NCBI RefSeq assembly: GCF_004801855.1
Contig: NZ_SSTC01000044.1
Coordinates: forward strand, 1-39,588
DNA from: Pseudomonas sp. A-1
GTDB lineage: Bacteria; Pseudomonadota; Gammaproteobacteria; Pseudomonadales; Pseudomonadaceae
Direction: 5' to 3'
DNA length: 39,588 nucleotides
Shown: positions 18,885-25,917 of the stretch, piece after piece
Position numbering within the stretch: the first letter of the stretch is position 1
Layout: each line of letters begins with the position of its first letter
Program-made: the position numbers and the translations under genes
Notes under the pieces: model-generated
What the model saw: only the letters and a program-made list of their open reading frames with translations
The model's database searches: none
Told to the model about the DNA's origin: nothing

Positions 18885-20126
18885 ATGAAGCGAGCCGATA
18901 TCAAGCGCCGCCCGCTGGCGGATACCACCCTGGCCAGCCTCGAACCCGAGGCCAGCGTCTACCGCGAACTGGACGGCAACGGCCTGTACTTCCGGGTCAA
19001 GCCCAACGGGCAGAAGTCCTGGGAACTCCGCTACAAAAAGCCGGACGGCAAGTGGTCTTGGCTGGGGCTTGGCGGGTATCCCGAGGTGAGCGGTGCCCTC
19101 GCCCGCCAGAAGGCTGCCGAGCTGCGTGCCGATCAGGCCGCAGGCAAGAATCCCATCGTGAGCAGGCAGGCCCGCAAAGCCGCCGATCTGGCCGCCAGCA
19201 ACAGCACGTTCGAGGCCCTGGCGAGGGAGTGGCACAGCTCCCGTCTGGCCGGCTGGGACTCCGGCACGGCAAAGCGCATCCTCGGCGCCCTGGAGTTGCA
19301 CGTGTTCCCCACCGTTGGGAAACGAGCCTTCGTCGAGATCACCACCATGGAATGGCTGGAGCTGCTGCGCGGCATGGAGCGCAAGGGCATTCTCGAGCAA
19401 CTGAGCAGGGTCCGGGCCTACTGCAAGGACGCCTACGACCTCGCCCGAGTGACCGGACGCGCCAGTACCAACCCCCTCGAAGGTCTGCACAAGTTCATCC
19501 AAGCCCCAACCGCCGACAACTACGCCCACGTCTCCCTCGATGAACTGCCGGCCCTGCTGCGCGCTATCCGGGCCTATCCCCATGCCCATGACGTGCGCCT
19601 CGGGCTTCACCTGCTGTCCCTGCTGGCCGTCCGCCCTTCCGAGCTGCGCGAAGCCGAGTGGACCGAGTTCGACCTTGACCGCCAGCTGTGGACCATCCCC
19701 GAGCACCGCAAGGGTCGGAAGGGAGGTCGAGAACACCTGGTGCCACTCCCCCGCCAAGCCATCGAGGCCCTCGAGGAGCTGCGCACCATCACCGGCGCCT
19801 ATCCCCTGCTCTTCCCTGGGCGCAGCGACCGTACCAAGCCCCGCAGCGACACCGTGTTCCTGATGGCCCTGCGCCGCCTCGGTTACGAAGGCCGGCAGAC
19901 CGGCCACGGCTTCCGTCACCTGGCCAGCACCATCCTCAACGAACACGGCTTCGACGCCGACCACATCGAGGCCCAGTTGAGCCACAAGGCTCCCGGCGTT
20001 CGCGGGATCTACAACAAGGCCAAGTACCTGGAACAGCGCCGCGCCATGGTCCAGTGGTACGCCGATCACCTGGACGAACTCGCCACCGGCAACGTGGTGC
20101 AAGGCCAGTTCGGCAGGGCCTTGTAG
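18885..20126 (+). CDS. int: P4-type tyrosine integrase
   Basis: Site-specific recombinase of 413 residues for integration at tRNA-Met. It has an N-terminal DUF4102-like arm-binding region (residues 10-95, GNGLYFRVKPNGQKSWELRY), a core-binding domain (105-210) and a catalytic domain carrying Arg250 in RPSELR, His341 and Arg344 in HGFRH, His367 in LSHK and the nucleophile Tyr376 in IYNKAKY. All catalytic residues are present. ATG 18885 with GAGG nine bases upstream is chosen over TTG 18864. It directly follows the arm sites. Confidence 0.95.
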   Translation: MKRADIKRRPLADTTLASLEPEASVYRELDGNGLYFRVKPNGQKSWELRYKKPDGKWSWLGLGGYPEVSGALARQKAAELRADQAAGKNPIVSRQARKAADLAASNSTFEALAREWHSSRLAGWDSGTAKRILGALELHVFPTVGKRAFVEITTMEWLELLRGMERKGILEQLSRVRAYCKDAYDLARVTGRASTNPLEGLHKFIQAPTADNYAHVSLDELPALLRAIRAYPHAHDVRLGLHLLSLLAVRPSELREAEWTEFDLDRQLWTIPEHRKGRKGGREHLVPLPRQAIEALEELRTITGAYPLLFPGRSDRTKPRSDTVFLMALRRLGYEGRQTGHGFRHLASTILNEHGFDADHIEAQLSHKAPGVRGIYNKAKYLEQRRAMVQWYADHLDELATGNVVQGQFGRAL

Positions 20127-20157
20127 CGGGGCAGTTTCAGTACCCCTCGCTTTTTGC

Positions 20158-20279
20158 GTGTTCCACGTGTTCCGGTGTTCCGCTTTTGCGCAAGCCATTG
20201 ATTTAAAAGGATTTAACTGGCGTCTCAAGCTGGAACACCGATTTCGTTCCGCCGTGTTCCAAGGTGTTCCATGTGTTCC
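20158..20279 (+). repeat. Left iteron cluster (GTGTTCC), probable origin element
   Basis: GTGTTCC occurs directly at 20158, 20167, 20175, 20254, 20264 and 20273, and inverted at 20232. The two groups of three have 8-10 base spacing. Between the groups is an AT-rich stretch, GATTTAAAAGGATTTAA (20200-20216). P4-type satellites replicate from iteron-containing ori and crr sites bound by the primase-helicase, and the layout here fits that pattern. A mirror copy lies at 34409-34530. Confidence 0.7.
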
Positions 20280-20630
20280 GCTTTCGGCCCTCTCGACGGA
20301 TCGCCGAAAAGACCGCAAACCCGCGCCACTCCTGGGCCACAGCCGACTAAGGCCTCACAAGCTCGACACCAGCAGTTGGCGGATTTCCTAACGCAACAGC
20401 CCCTGGCTCGCATGGGCTACCACTCCCCCTCACCTCAACGAGGATCATGCCCCCACTTACTGGCACGTCTATCAGAAAACGGGCATGAGAAACGGCAAGG
20501 CTACCGCCCTTCCCTGGCGGCCCGCTGTTCGCCGGCTAGCTCGAACGAAGGGCAGCCCGGTGCAGCGCGAAGAACGCACTGCGGTCATGGGGCAAGGGGG
20601 CACAACCGTTCGTCGCCGCGTTGGGGATCA

Positions 20631-20660
20631 TTCGGCACCTTTCAGCACCTTTCGGCACCT
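20631..20660 (+). repeat. Three exact-length 10-base tandem repeats
   Basis: TTCGGCACCT, TTCAGCACCT and TTCGGCACCT follow one another without spacer; the middle copy differs by one base. The 10-base period keeps every copy on the same face of the helix, as in cooperative operators. It is about 145 bases upstream of the AlpA-type HTH gene, whose product is a natural candidate ligand. Confidence 0.6.
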
Positions 20661-20806
20661 AGCTCTAAACGCATTCAACGCCTGACGACAAAGCCAAAAA
20701 ATGCTTGTAGATAGATAGCCCTCATCAACAAACGCGAGGGCTTATCAAAGTGCACAACCAGTCGCTGGATGCAATGCGCCCTCGTCTCAACCCGAGGGCC
20801 TACCTG

Positions 20807-21067
20807 ATGAATCCCACCCCAGCCGTCCACGCGGTGCCCGCCCCCCAGCCGGCTATGCCGGCCATTCTCAACCCCTCCGACCTGCTGACTCCCGAAGCCG
20901 CGGCCACGCTGCTGGGCATGTCGAGCCGCACCCTGGCCACCTGGCGCAGCAAGCGCCGCCACGGCCTTCCCTACATCCGCGTTGGCGGCCGCATCCGCTA
21001 CAGCAAGACCGCCTTGCTGAACTGGCTCCAGTCGCGCCACCAGACCGGCGCCTTGCCTCCCCAGTAG
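20807..21067 (+). CDS. AlpA-type helix-turn-helix protein
   Basis: A small DNA-binding protein of 86 residues. The MerR-like/excisionase HTH_17 fold is visible as LLTPEAAATLLGMSSRTLATWRSKR, followed by the wing GLPYIRVGGRIRYSKTALLNWLQS. In P4-like elements such proteins activate integrase/excision or early genes. ATG 20807 has GAGGG eight bases upstream; GTG 20750 would add 19 residues without family match. It opens the rightward run of element genes. The exact target is unknown. Confidence 0.8.
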   Translation: MNPTPAVHAVPAPQPAMPAILNPSDLLTPEAAATLLGMSSRTLATWRSKRRHGLPYIRVGGRIRYSKTALLNWLQSRHQTGALPPQ

Positions 21068-21148
21068 CCCAACCACACAAGCGCCCCGCTGCTGCCGAGC
21101 CCCTTGCTGGCCGGCACAGAAACCATTTAGCGAACTGGAGCCAACCGG

Positions 21149-21493
21149 ATGAAAGAACTGCAGCAGAAAAGAAACCAGACAGCCCGCGACCTGCATGCGG
21201 CAGAAGAGCGGATGACAGCCATGCAACGCGAGTACGCGCGTGCCGCAGAATCGGGCCAGAGCGGGTCGGGTAGTTACACGGCCAATGAGGCCCCCGTGAA
21301 TCGCACTCAGGTCAGAGAGCTTTCCGAGGCCGCGCGCCTGCAAAAAGCGATTCAATCGCTCGACCGTGAAATCGCCGACAAGCGCCGGGATCTGGCCGAC
21401 CTGGATCGAGCCATCGCCTTCTACGGAGAAATGGCGTCAGCAGAAACCGAACTACAGCAGGCGGTCGAGACTCGCAGAAACTGGGCGCGTTGA
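21149..21493 (+). CDS. Coiled-coil protein, unknown
   Basis: 114 residues, rich in Glu, Arg, Lys and Ala, with long heptad-like helices (residues 1-35 and 55-110) separated by a Gly/Ser-rich hinge SGQSGSGSY. No catalytic motif, signal or membrane segment is seen. ATG 21149 has CTGGAG about 11 bases upstream. The stop overlaps the next gene as TTGA, so the two coiled-coil proteins are probably made together and may form a complex. The function is not recognised. Confidence 0.65.
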   Translation: MKELQQKRNQTARDLHAAEERMTAMQREYARAAESGQSGSGSYTANEAPVNRTQVRELSEAARLQKAIQSLDREIADKRRDLADLDRAIAFYGEMASAETELQQAVETRRNWAR

Positions 21494-22017
21494 AAACCCA
21501 GCGCAAAGAGCTGGCCGAGCGTCTGGAGACGCTCAAGAGCGACGCGGCGCAGGCGCTGGAAGACGCCATCGAGCATGAACGAAGCTGCGCAGACGCCTAT
21601 GCCAAGGCGCTCAGAAACAACGCCGCAGGCACAGATGCCGCCGGCGAGGCGATGAGCAAAGCCTCTACCGCACTATCTCTCGTGAAGCAGCAGAATGCCG
21701 GTAAGCAGCAGGTCTTCCTCACCTTGGAAGCCGAGCTGGAAAGTCTGGACAAGCAAATATCCGCGACCAACGAAGCCATCGAAGAAGCGCAGCGCGCCGC
21801 ATACCGCGCCAAAGCTATCGAGTTGGGGATTCGCTGGGATGAGCAGGTAACCCAGCTCATGAGCCTGGGCAGCGAACTACTGGCCGCCCGCATGGCCGCA
21901 GGCATGACGACCAAAGAGCTGGACAAGCTCATGCTCCCGCGCTTCAGCACCTATCGCGCCGCAGCTGCCGACGCCGCCGAATTGAAGCGCATGGCCGCCG
22001 AAGTTATCAGCCATTGA
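21490..22017 (+). CDS. Second coiled-coil protein, unknown
   Basis: 175 residues starting at TTG 21490, which overlaps the preceding stop as TTGA. Mostly helical, with coiled-coil character at about residues 1-105 (LESLDKQISATNEAIEEAQRAA). It ends in a more globular segment, ELLAARMAAGMTTKELDKLMLPRFSTYR. No known domain is recognised. The non-ATG start implies dependence on translation of the upstream gene. It could be structural or a partner of the upstream coiled-coil protein. Confidence 0.6.
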   Translation: MKTQRKELAERLETLKSDAAQALEDAIEHERSCADAYAKALRNNAAGTDAAGEAMSKASTALSLVKQQNAGKQQVFLTLEAELESLDKQISATNEAIEEAQRAAYRAKAIELGIRWDEQVTQLMSLGSELLAARMAAGMTTKELDKLMLPRFSTYRAAAADAAELKRMAAEVISH

Positions 22018-22020
22018 TAT

Positions 22021-22131
22021 TTGGACGGCCCGCTTACAGGCCGTCATCACGGATACCGCCGGCATGACTTCATCACCTGGCTGCAATGCGACCACTGCGG
22101 TGCGGCCATGTCGGCAAAGGAGAAGGTCTGA
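22021..22131 (+). CDS. Possible 36-residue CxxC mini-protein
   Basis: The frame opens right after the preceding stop. It can start at TTG 22021 and ends in TGA at 22129-22131, overlapping the next ATG by one base (TGATG). It encodes WLQCDHCGAAMSAKEKV at its end; the CxxC pair is suggestive of a zinc ribbon fragment. The next gene's ribosome site AAAGGAG lies inside it. It could be a real coupled leader gene, a remnant of an Ogr-like zinc protein, or chance. Confidence 0.3.
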   Translation: MDGPLTGRHHGYRRHDFITWLQCDHCGAAMSAKEKV

Positions 22132-22481
22132 TGCACCAACCTACCCAAGCTCCCCGCGCACGTTCTGCAGCACTTCCGAGCGCTCCGGCAACGCTGGCCA
22201 CCACCGTCCGCCAGTTGAACGCAACGACCACCAGCAAGCCCACTCGCGCAGTGAAACCTTTCGACCCAGAAACCACACTGATCCGCATGCCCGAGCTGCT
22301 GGCCATCACCGGCCTCGGCGGCCGGGCGACCGTGTACAAGCTGCTCAAGGACGACCCGAGCTTTCCCAAGCCCGTGTCATTGACCGGCGGCACCTCACGC
22401 AACGCGCCCATCGCCTGGGTACTCGCCGAAGTGCAGGACTGGATTCGGGCACGCATCGCCGCCCGGGGGAGCGCCGCATGA
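22131..22481 (+). CDS. AlpA-family-like regulator with N-terminal extension
   Basis: 116 residues. A low-complexity N-terminus (about 1-45, Ala/Thr/Arg-rich) is followed by an AlpA-like winged-helix segment: LIRMPELLAITGLGGRATVYKLLKDDPSFPKPVSL, then an aromatic-acidic helix VQDWIRARIAAR. AAAGGAG about eight bases upstream supports ATG 22131. It differs from the HTH protein at 20807, so the element carries two proteins of this type. The stop overlaps the next start as ATGA. Confidence 0.75.
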   Translation: MHQPTQAPRARSAALPSAPATLATTVRQLNATTTSKPTRAVKPFDPETTLIRMPELLAITGLGGRATVYKLLKDDPSFPKPVSLTGGTSRNAPIAWVLAEVQDWIRARIAARGSAA

Positions 22482-23155
22482 GCAAACAGCCCCGTTACCA
22501 GCCCGGCCCCTTCCGCGACACCTACGGCCTCGGCTTCCTGTTCCCACACCAGCACAGCGCCGGCCCGCTGCAGCGTAACCGCATCATCGCGGCCGTGAGC
22601 TGGGACGGCGACGAAGCCCAGTTCGTCAACGCTGCCGGCCTGGTCGTCCCCTGCACGGCACTGCTCGACCTCCCCACGACGCTGGCCCGCGCTACCCGCC
22701 GGGAGTACGGGGCGATCATCGGCGATGGCCAGTTCGCCAAGCCCGCACATGTGCTCAAGGCCCTGGAAGGCGCCGGCACGCTGCGCAAATGGGTGACCTA
22801 CCACTTCGAGCCGGGCGACCTCCGCTTCTACTGCGACGACGACACCGCCTGGGAAGCGCACGTGCAACGGGAAGTCGCCCCGCTCGATGCCAAATACATG
22901 CGGGAGGCCGCCGAAATTGAGCGTCAACTAGCGCTGCGCCAGCAGCGCCACCGCATTGCCGTCGACGACTTCGCCGCGTCTCTGCCTGCCCTACCCAGCC
23001 CCGAGGAACTGGAGCAGCGCAGCCAGCAGAGAATCGCCGAAGAGCGCGCCAATCTCGACCAGCACCGGCGCGCGCTCCTCGAGCACGACCGGAGACTGAG
23101 CGCCTGGCTGCAGGGCGAACTGCAGATGCCGCCCCTGCTGCGGGGGGCTGCGTGA
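22478..23155 (+). CDS. Conserved element protein, unknown function
   Basis: 225 residues. The N-terminal half is globular (YGLGFLFPHQHSAGPLQRNR, AAVSWDGDEAQFVNAAGLVVPC, WVTYHFEPGDLRFYCDDDTAWE). The C-terminal 90 residues are charged and probably a coiled coil (ELEQRSQQRIAEERANLDQHRR). No enzyme motif is seen. ATG 22478 overlaps the upstream stop as ATGA and the downstream start is again overlapping, so it is embedded in the coupled operon. I do not recognise the family. Confidence 0.65.
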   Translation: MSKQPRYQPGPFRDTYGLGFLFPHQHSAGPLQRNRIIAAVSWDGDEAQFVNAAGLVVPCTALLDLPTTLARATRREYGAIIGDGQFAKPAHVLKALEGAGTLRKWVTYHFEPGDLRFYCDDDTAWEAHVQREVAPLDAKYMREAAEIERQLALRQQRHRIAVDDFAASLPALPSPEELEQRSQQRIAEERANLDQHRRALLEHDRRLSAWLQGELQMPPLLRGAA

Positions 23156-23814
23156 TGGCAAAGGCGATCATCCCTCACGACTACCAAGGCCAGCCTGTAA
23201 GCTTCAATGACACCGGTTGGATCAATGCAACCGAGGCTGCTGCGCGATTCGGCAGGCTACCGCATGAATGGCTGCGCCTTCCCGATACGGTGGCCTACCT
23301 GGAAGCGCTGGAGCGTACATGCGGGAAAATCCCGCATGTAAAAACCAGTCGAGCCCGTGCGGATCGTGGCGGCGGCACCTGGCTGCATCCCAAGCTCGCC
23401 GTAGCCTTCGCCCGCTGGCTCTCGCCGGATTTTGCCGTCTGGTGCGACATGCAAATCGACGCCCTGCTACGCGGTGACGGCAGCCACTGGGCGACCGCCC
23501 GACGCGAAGCCACGCTCGGCCACCGCGCCATATGCGACGCCGTGGCGCTCAACTGCGAGGCACGCGGCAAGACGCCCCAGCGGCACCACTTCATCAACGA
23601 AGCCCGGCTCATCAACGAGGTGATAACCGGCGCCTTCGCCGGCCGCAGCCGCGACCAGTTGAATACCGCCGAACTGGAGATCGTCACCCTCGTCGAGCTC
23701 CGCGACACGGCCCTGCTCGGCGCAGGCATGAGCTACGCCGAACGCAAGGCCAACCTGCTGGGCTACGCCCAAACCTTGCAAGCCAAGCATCTGCAGGGAG
23801 CGCCCACCGCATGA
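23155..23814 (+). CDS. KilA-N domain protein
   Basis: 219 residues. The KilA-N DNA-binding domain of phages and large DNA viruses is recognisable in the first 110 residues: FNDTGWINATEAAARFG and TWLHPKLAVAFARWLSPDFAVW. The C-terminal half (ATARREATLGHRAICDAVALN onward) is helical and resembles the partner regions of phage antirepressors. GTG 23152 or ATG 23155 could be used; both overlap the preceding stop. A role as antirepressor or regulator is inferred. Confidence 0.85.
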   Translation: MAKAIIPHDYQGQPVSFNDTGWINATEAAARFGRLPHEWLRLPDTVAYLEALERTCGKIPHVKTSRARADRGGGTWLHPKLAVAFARWLSPDFAVWCDMQIDALLRGDGSHWATARREATLGHRAICDAVALNCEARGKTPQRHHFINEARLINEVITGAFAGRSRDQLNTAELEIVTLVELRDTALLGAGMSYAERKANLLGYAQTLQAKHLQGAPTA

Positions 23815-24269
23815 CCAAACACACTTGGCTCCAGCGCGGCAATGTCCGAAAAAAGACGTTCACAGAACGGCGAGCAACCCAGCAATGTGAGCGCCAGCCA
23901 CAACCGGAGCCCCGCCCGATGCTGCCCACCTTCCTGCCCCCTACCTGCCTCGACCTGCCGCCCGGGCACGCCGCCGGCCAGTTGCCGCCGCTGCGCCCGG
24001 ACGATGCCAGGGCCCGCGAACTGCTGCGCGCTCTGTGCGAGCAGGTGAGCGCCGATGGCGCGCAGGTGCTCATCCTGTTCTGGCCCGATGGGCTGTGGAC
24101 GCTGCTCGCCATCGACCCGCCCGCCGGCGCGGCCGTGGCCGACGCCCTGGAGCTGGTGCCCGTCCTGCTGGCCTGCCCCGAGGAGATGGCCACCATCCGC
24201 CAACGCGCCGCCGAAGGCCGCCGTCTCGTTCACCTGGTCATGCGCCAGCCACACGCCCCCCTGCACTGA
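23811..24269 (+). CDS. Hypothetical protein, coupled to the KilA-N gene
   Basis: 152 residues from ATG 23811 (ATGA overlap). An alternative ATG at 23919, with GGAG nine bases upstream, gives 116 residues and removes a basic, probably unstructured leader. The core has alternating helices and strands (ARELLRALCEQVSADGAQVLILFWPDGLWTLL, then LELVPVLLACPEEMATIRQRAAEG). No family is recognised. A hairpin GCCCCG/CGGGGC (24279-24300) follows the stop. Confidence 0.6.
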   Translation: MTKHTWLQRGNVRKKTFTERRATQQCERQPQPEPRPMLPTFLPPTCLDLPPGHAAGQLPPLRPDDARARELLRALCEQVSADGAQVLILFWPDGLWTLLAIDPPAGAAVADALELVPVLLACPEEMATIRQRAAEGRRLVHLVMRQPHAPLH

Positions 24270-24312
24270 CTCAACAGCGCCCCGACCACACCACCGGGGC
24301 GAGGAGATCCCC

Positions 24313-24963
24313 ATGCACGCGCAATCCACCACTTGCCCGTCGCACACGCTCGCACGCACAGCACACCGCCGGCTTGCGCCGGCCATCGGGCCGCGCTATG
24401 GTTCGCCCGTCACGGTCAATCCCGTGGCCGGGTTTGGCGACCCGAGTAGAAAAGGCGCACAGGCGCCCACCATCCCATTGCAGGCGCTTTTTTTGTGTCC
24501 GCAATGTCGTGTCATGGCGGCTGTGCGCGGGAGACCGAAAGGTCTGCCGGGTTCCTTTTCCCCGGTTCGCCAACCTGCGCACAGCTGCCACCAATATCGT
24601 TTGGCGACGATCCGTGGCAGCTCCACCAGAAAAGGAGCTGTACCCATGAAGCACGACCCCGCCCGCAATCCGTCCGCACTCCGCGACCGCGCCAGCGCCC
24701 ACCGCGCCATGGCCATCGCCGCCCTGCACGCCGACTCTTCCCTGTCCGTCCGCCTCAAGCGCTACAACCACCACATGGCCATCGCGCGCAGCCTGGAAGA
24801 CAGCGCCGCCCAGCAGCAGGCCACCAGCACCCGAGATCCGCGCGCCGCACTGACTTGGCTCAAGGCCGGCAAGGCGCTGCGTATCGACTCGCTCAACCTG
24901 CGCGACCACCTGCGCCACGTGCGCGCCCTGGCCACGCTGGAATCCCGTGGGGGTGCGAAATGA
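24313..24963 (+). CDS. Ash/Icd-like ORF overlapping an antisense-RNA region
   Basis: A continuous frame of 216 residues from ATG 24313 with GAGGAG eight bases upstream. The N-terminal part (GFGDPSRKGAQAPT, FLCPQCRVMAAVRGRPKG, PGSFSPVRQPAHSCHQ) matches the pattern of Ash or host-cell-division-inhibitor Icd-like proteins of P4 and P1-type phages. The C-terminal 105 residues are also available from an internal start at 24646. In P1 and P4 the equivalent DNA carries the immunity RNA and its targets, so much of the peptide pattern may reflect RNA constraint. Whether the long protein is made is uncertain. Confidence 0.5.
   Translation: MHAQSTTCPSHTLARTAHRRLAPAIGPRYGSPVTVNPVAGFGDPSRKGAQAPTIPLQALFLCPQCRVMAAVRGRPKGLPGSFSPVRQPAHSCHQYRLATIRGSSTRKGAVPMKHDPARNPSALRDRASAHRAMAIAALHADSSLSVRLKRYNHHMAIARSLEDSAAQQQATSTRDPRAALTWLKAGKALRIDSLNLRDHLRHVRALATLESRGGAK
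24368..24494 (+). ncRNA. Candidate P4 CI / P1 C4-like antisense immunity RNA
   Basis: A hairpin GCCGGC/GCCGGC (24368-24383) is followed by GGTTCGCC (24400-24407), GTTTGGCGAC (24432-24441) and a terminator-like end: AAAA-g-GCGC (24450-24458) pairs with GCGCTTTT (24484-24491) in a run of seven T. Downstream in the Ash-like frame the same pair recurs: GGTTCGCC at 24564-24571 and GTTTGGCGAC at 24599-24608. TTGGCGA in the RNA is complementary to TCGCCAA at 24567-24573. This arrangement of one short terminated RNA with repeated complementary targets is that of phage antisense immunity. Confidence 0.45.
24646..24963 (+). CDS. Internal-start protein inside the Ash-like frame
   Basis: 105 residues from ATG 24646, with AAGGAG nine bases upstream, in the same frame as the long Ash-like ORF. 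The product MKHDPARNPSALRDRASAHRA onward is helical and basic (RLKRYNHHMAIARSLEDSAA), with no recognised domain. The strong ribosome site immediately after the antisense-target region is the arrangement expected for a gene whose expression is gated by the upstream leader. The stop overlaps the next gene as ATGA. Confidence 0.65.
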   Translation: MKHDPARNPSALRDRASAHRAMAIAALHADSSLSVRLKRYNHHMAIARSLEDSAAQQQATSTRDPRAALTWLKAGKALRIDSLNLRDHLRHVRALATLESRGGAK

Positions 24964-25190
24964 ACCGCCAGGCCCTGACCCCTACCCAGATCATCGAAGC
25001 CGCCCGCCAGCGTCTGGCGAGGGCCAGGAGCGACGCCGGCATCGAGTTCGAGCGCGACTCCTCTATCGGCATGCTCAACACCCTGAAAGACCTGTGCCTG
25101 ATCGACATGGACAGCTGGGGCGTGACCCGCACCGAGTTCGACGCCTTGGCCGACAGCCGCCGCGCGCGGCTGGAAGGGGGTTTGCAATGA
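24960..25190 (+). CDS. Small hypothetical protein (76 aa)
   Basis: 76 residues, ATGA-coupled to the gene before and to the 19-codon gene after. Sequence MNRQALTPTQIIEAARQRLARAR followed by IGMLNTLKDLCLIDMDSWGVTRTEFDALADSR suggests a compact helical protein. No domain, signal or membrane segment is recognised. Position in the coupled run and its ordinary element codon use make it likely to be translated. Confidence 0.6.
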   Translation: MNRQALTPTQIIEAARQRLARARSDAGIEFERDSSIGMLNTLKDLCLIDMDSWGVTRTEFDALADSRRARLEGGLQ

Positions 25191-25246
25191 ATCAGCCCGC
25201 CCCTTCCCTGCTGGCCCACCTGCTGCGCGACCTGCTGGGGGAATAA
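25187..25246 (+). CDS. Tiny coupled gene (19 aa)
   Basis: ATG 25187 overlaps the previous stop as ATGA, with AAGGGGG upstream, and TAA follows after 19 residues (MNQPAPSLLAHLLRDLLGE). The second half would form a short amphipathic helix. It fills the gap exactly and is followed three bases later by the next start. Either a real micro-protein or a device to keep ribosomes on the transcript. Confidence 0.4.
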   Translation: MNQPAPSLLAHLLRDLLGE

Positions 25247-25249
25247 CCG

Positions 25250-25531
25250 ATGAGCAATCAAAAACGCTGCCAGAAGGCGGCGAAGGCCCCGGCTTGCCCG
25301 GAGAAAGCCCGCCGCGCCCATGACGAGCTGTCGGAAGCCCCCGCCCTGATCCTCCCGGCCCGGCACCTGGACACACTGCGCGCTGCCAGTACCGCCTATC
25401 GCCGCCTGTTCGAGCTGCGCGCCACCAGCCCGGAGTGGCGCAAGGCCTATGCCGAATGGCAGCGGCTGGCCGAAGACCTCGCCGGCGCCGCCGTCCGCGA
25501 GTTCGACGCACAGCGGGAGCTGCAGCCATGA
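25250..25531 (+). CDS. Small hypothetical protein (93 aa)
   Basis: 93 residues. A basic N-terminus with two cysteines (KRCQKAAKAPACPEKARR) is followed by helices (LRAASTAYRRLFELRATSPEWRKAYAEWQRLAEDLAG). GGGGGAA lies about five bases upstream of ATG 25250. The stop overlaps the next gene as ATGA. No domain is recognised; the helical, Trp- and Arg-rich second half could be a binding surface for a partner protein or nucleic acid. Confidence 0.6.
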   Translation: MSNQKRCQKAAKAPACPEKARRAHDELSEAPALILPARHLDTLRAASTAYRRLFELRATSPEWRKAYAEWQRLAEDLAGAAVREFDAQRELQP

Positions 25532-25917
25532 CCGGCCTTCGACTCTGCCAGCCCGCCACAACCCAACGGCGCCAGCGCGGCGCCCTCGATCTGCCCAAGG
25601 ATGAGCAAGCCATGCACCAGAACCTCTACGTTGCCGAACTGCTCGGCGTCCTGCCCGAGCCGTTGCCGCTCGAACTGGCCGAAGCGGTGGCCACCACCCT
25701 CGCTATCGGCGTGGACGAAATCGGCACCGGCCAACTGCCCGACGAAGGCGGCACCAGCCGCTGGGGCGTGTTCCGCGTGCATCTGGTCGTGCGCACCCAA
25801 GCCCGGGCGGAAACGGCCGCCCTGTGGCTGGCCCGCGAACTGGGCGACCCTCACCGCGCCTGCATCCTGCGCGACTGGCGCGAGCCGGGCCAAGGCCTGG
25901 CAGGGGGTGCCGTATGA
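25528..25917 (+). CDS. Hypothetical protein (129 aa)
   Basis: 129 residues from ATG 25528 (ATGA overlap); an internal ATG at 25612 is possible and would start at the better-structured part MHQNLYVAELLGVLPEPLPL. The core alternates helices and strands (AVATTLAIGVDEIGTGQLPDE, WGVFRVHLVVRTQARAETAALWLARELG). No family is recognised. The stop again overlaps the next start. Confidence 0.6.
   Translation: MTGLRLCQPATTQRRQRGALDLPKDEQAMHQNLYVAELLGVLPEPLPLELAEAVATTLAIGVDEIGTGQLPDEGGTSRWGVFRVHLVVRTQARAETAALWLARELGDPHRACILRDWREPGQGLAGGAV

Larger units (their letters stand above)
20127..20806 (+). other. Non-coding control region: left iterons, tandem repeats, leader
   Basis: A 680-base gap without a convincing gene. 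It holds the left iteron cluster (20158-20279), a 10-base tandem triplet (20631-20660), an AT-rich stretch and a hairpin AGCCCTC/GAGGGCT (20717-20723, 20736-20742) upstream of the HTH gene. A possible 66-codon frame at 20485-20685 ends within the tandem repeats and has no recognisable domain. I read the region as origin plus promoter. Confidence 0.6.

Noticed and set aside
20158-20391. A reading frame beginning MFHVFRCSAF in the left iteron region, and a similar one on the minus strand of the right region (34174-34530)
   Set aside because: The two peptides look alike only because the iterons are mirror copies. Neither has a ribosome site or domain, and the similarity is explained by the GTGTTCC repeats.
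20485-20685. A 66-codon frame, basic product, between the integrase and the AlpA-like gene
   Set aside because: Weak ribosome site, no domain, and its end is made by the 10-base tandem repeats. Kept only as a note in the region entry.
24646-24963. The idea that the long Ash-like frame is simply a misannotation with only the internal gene real
   Set aside because: The upstream part has its own GAGGAG and an Ash/Icd-like peptide pattern, so both starts were kept at moderate confidence.
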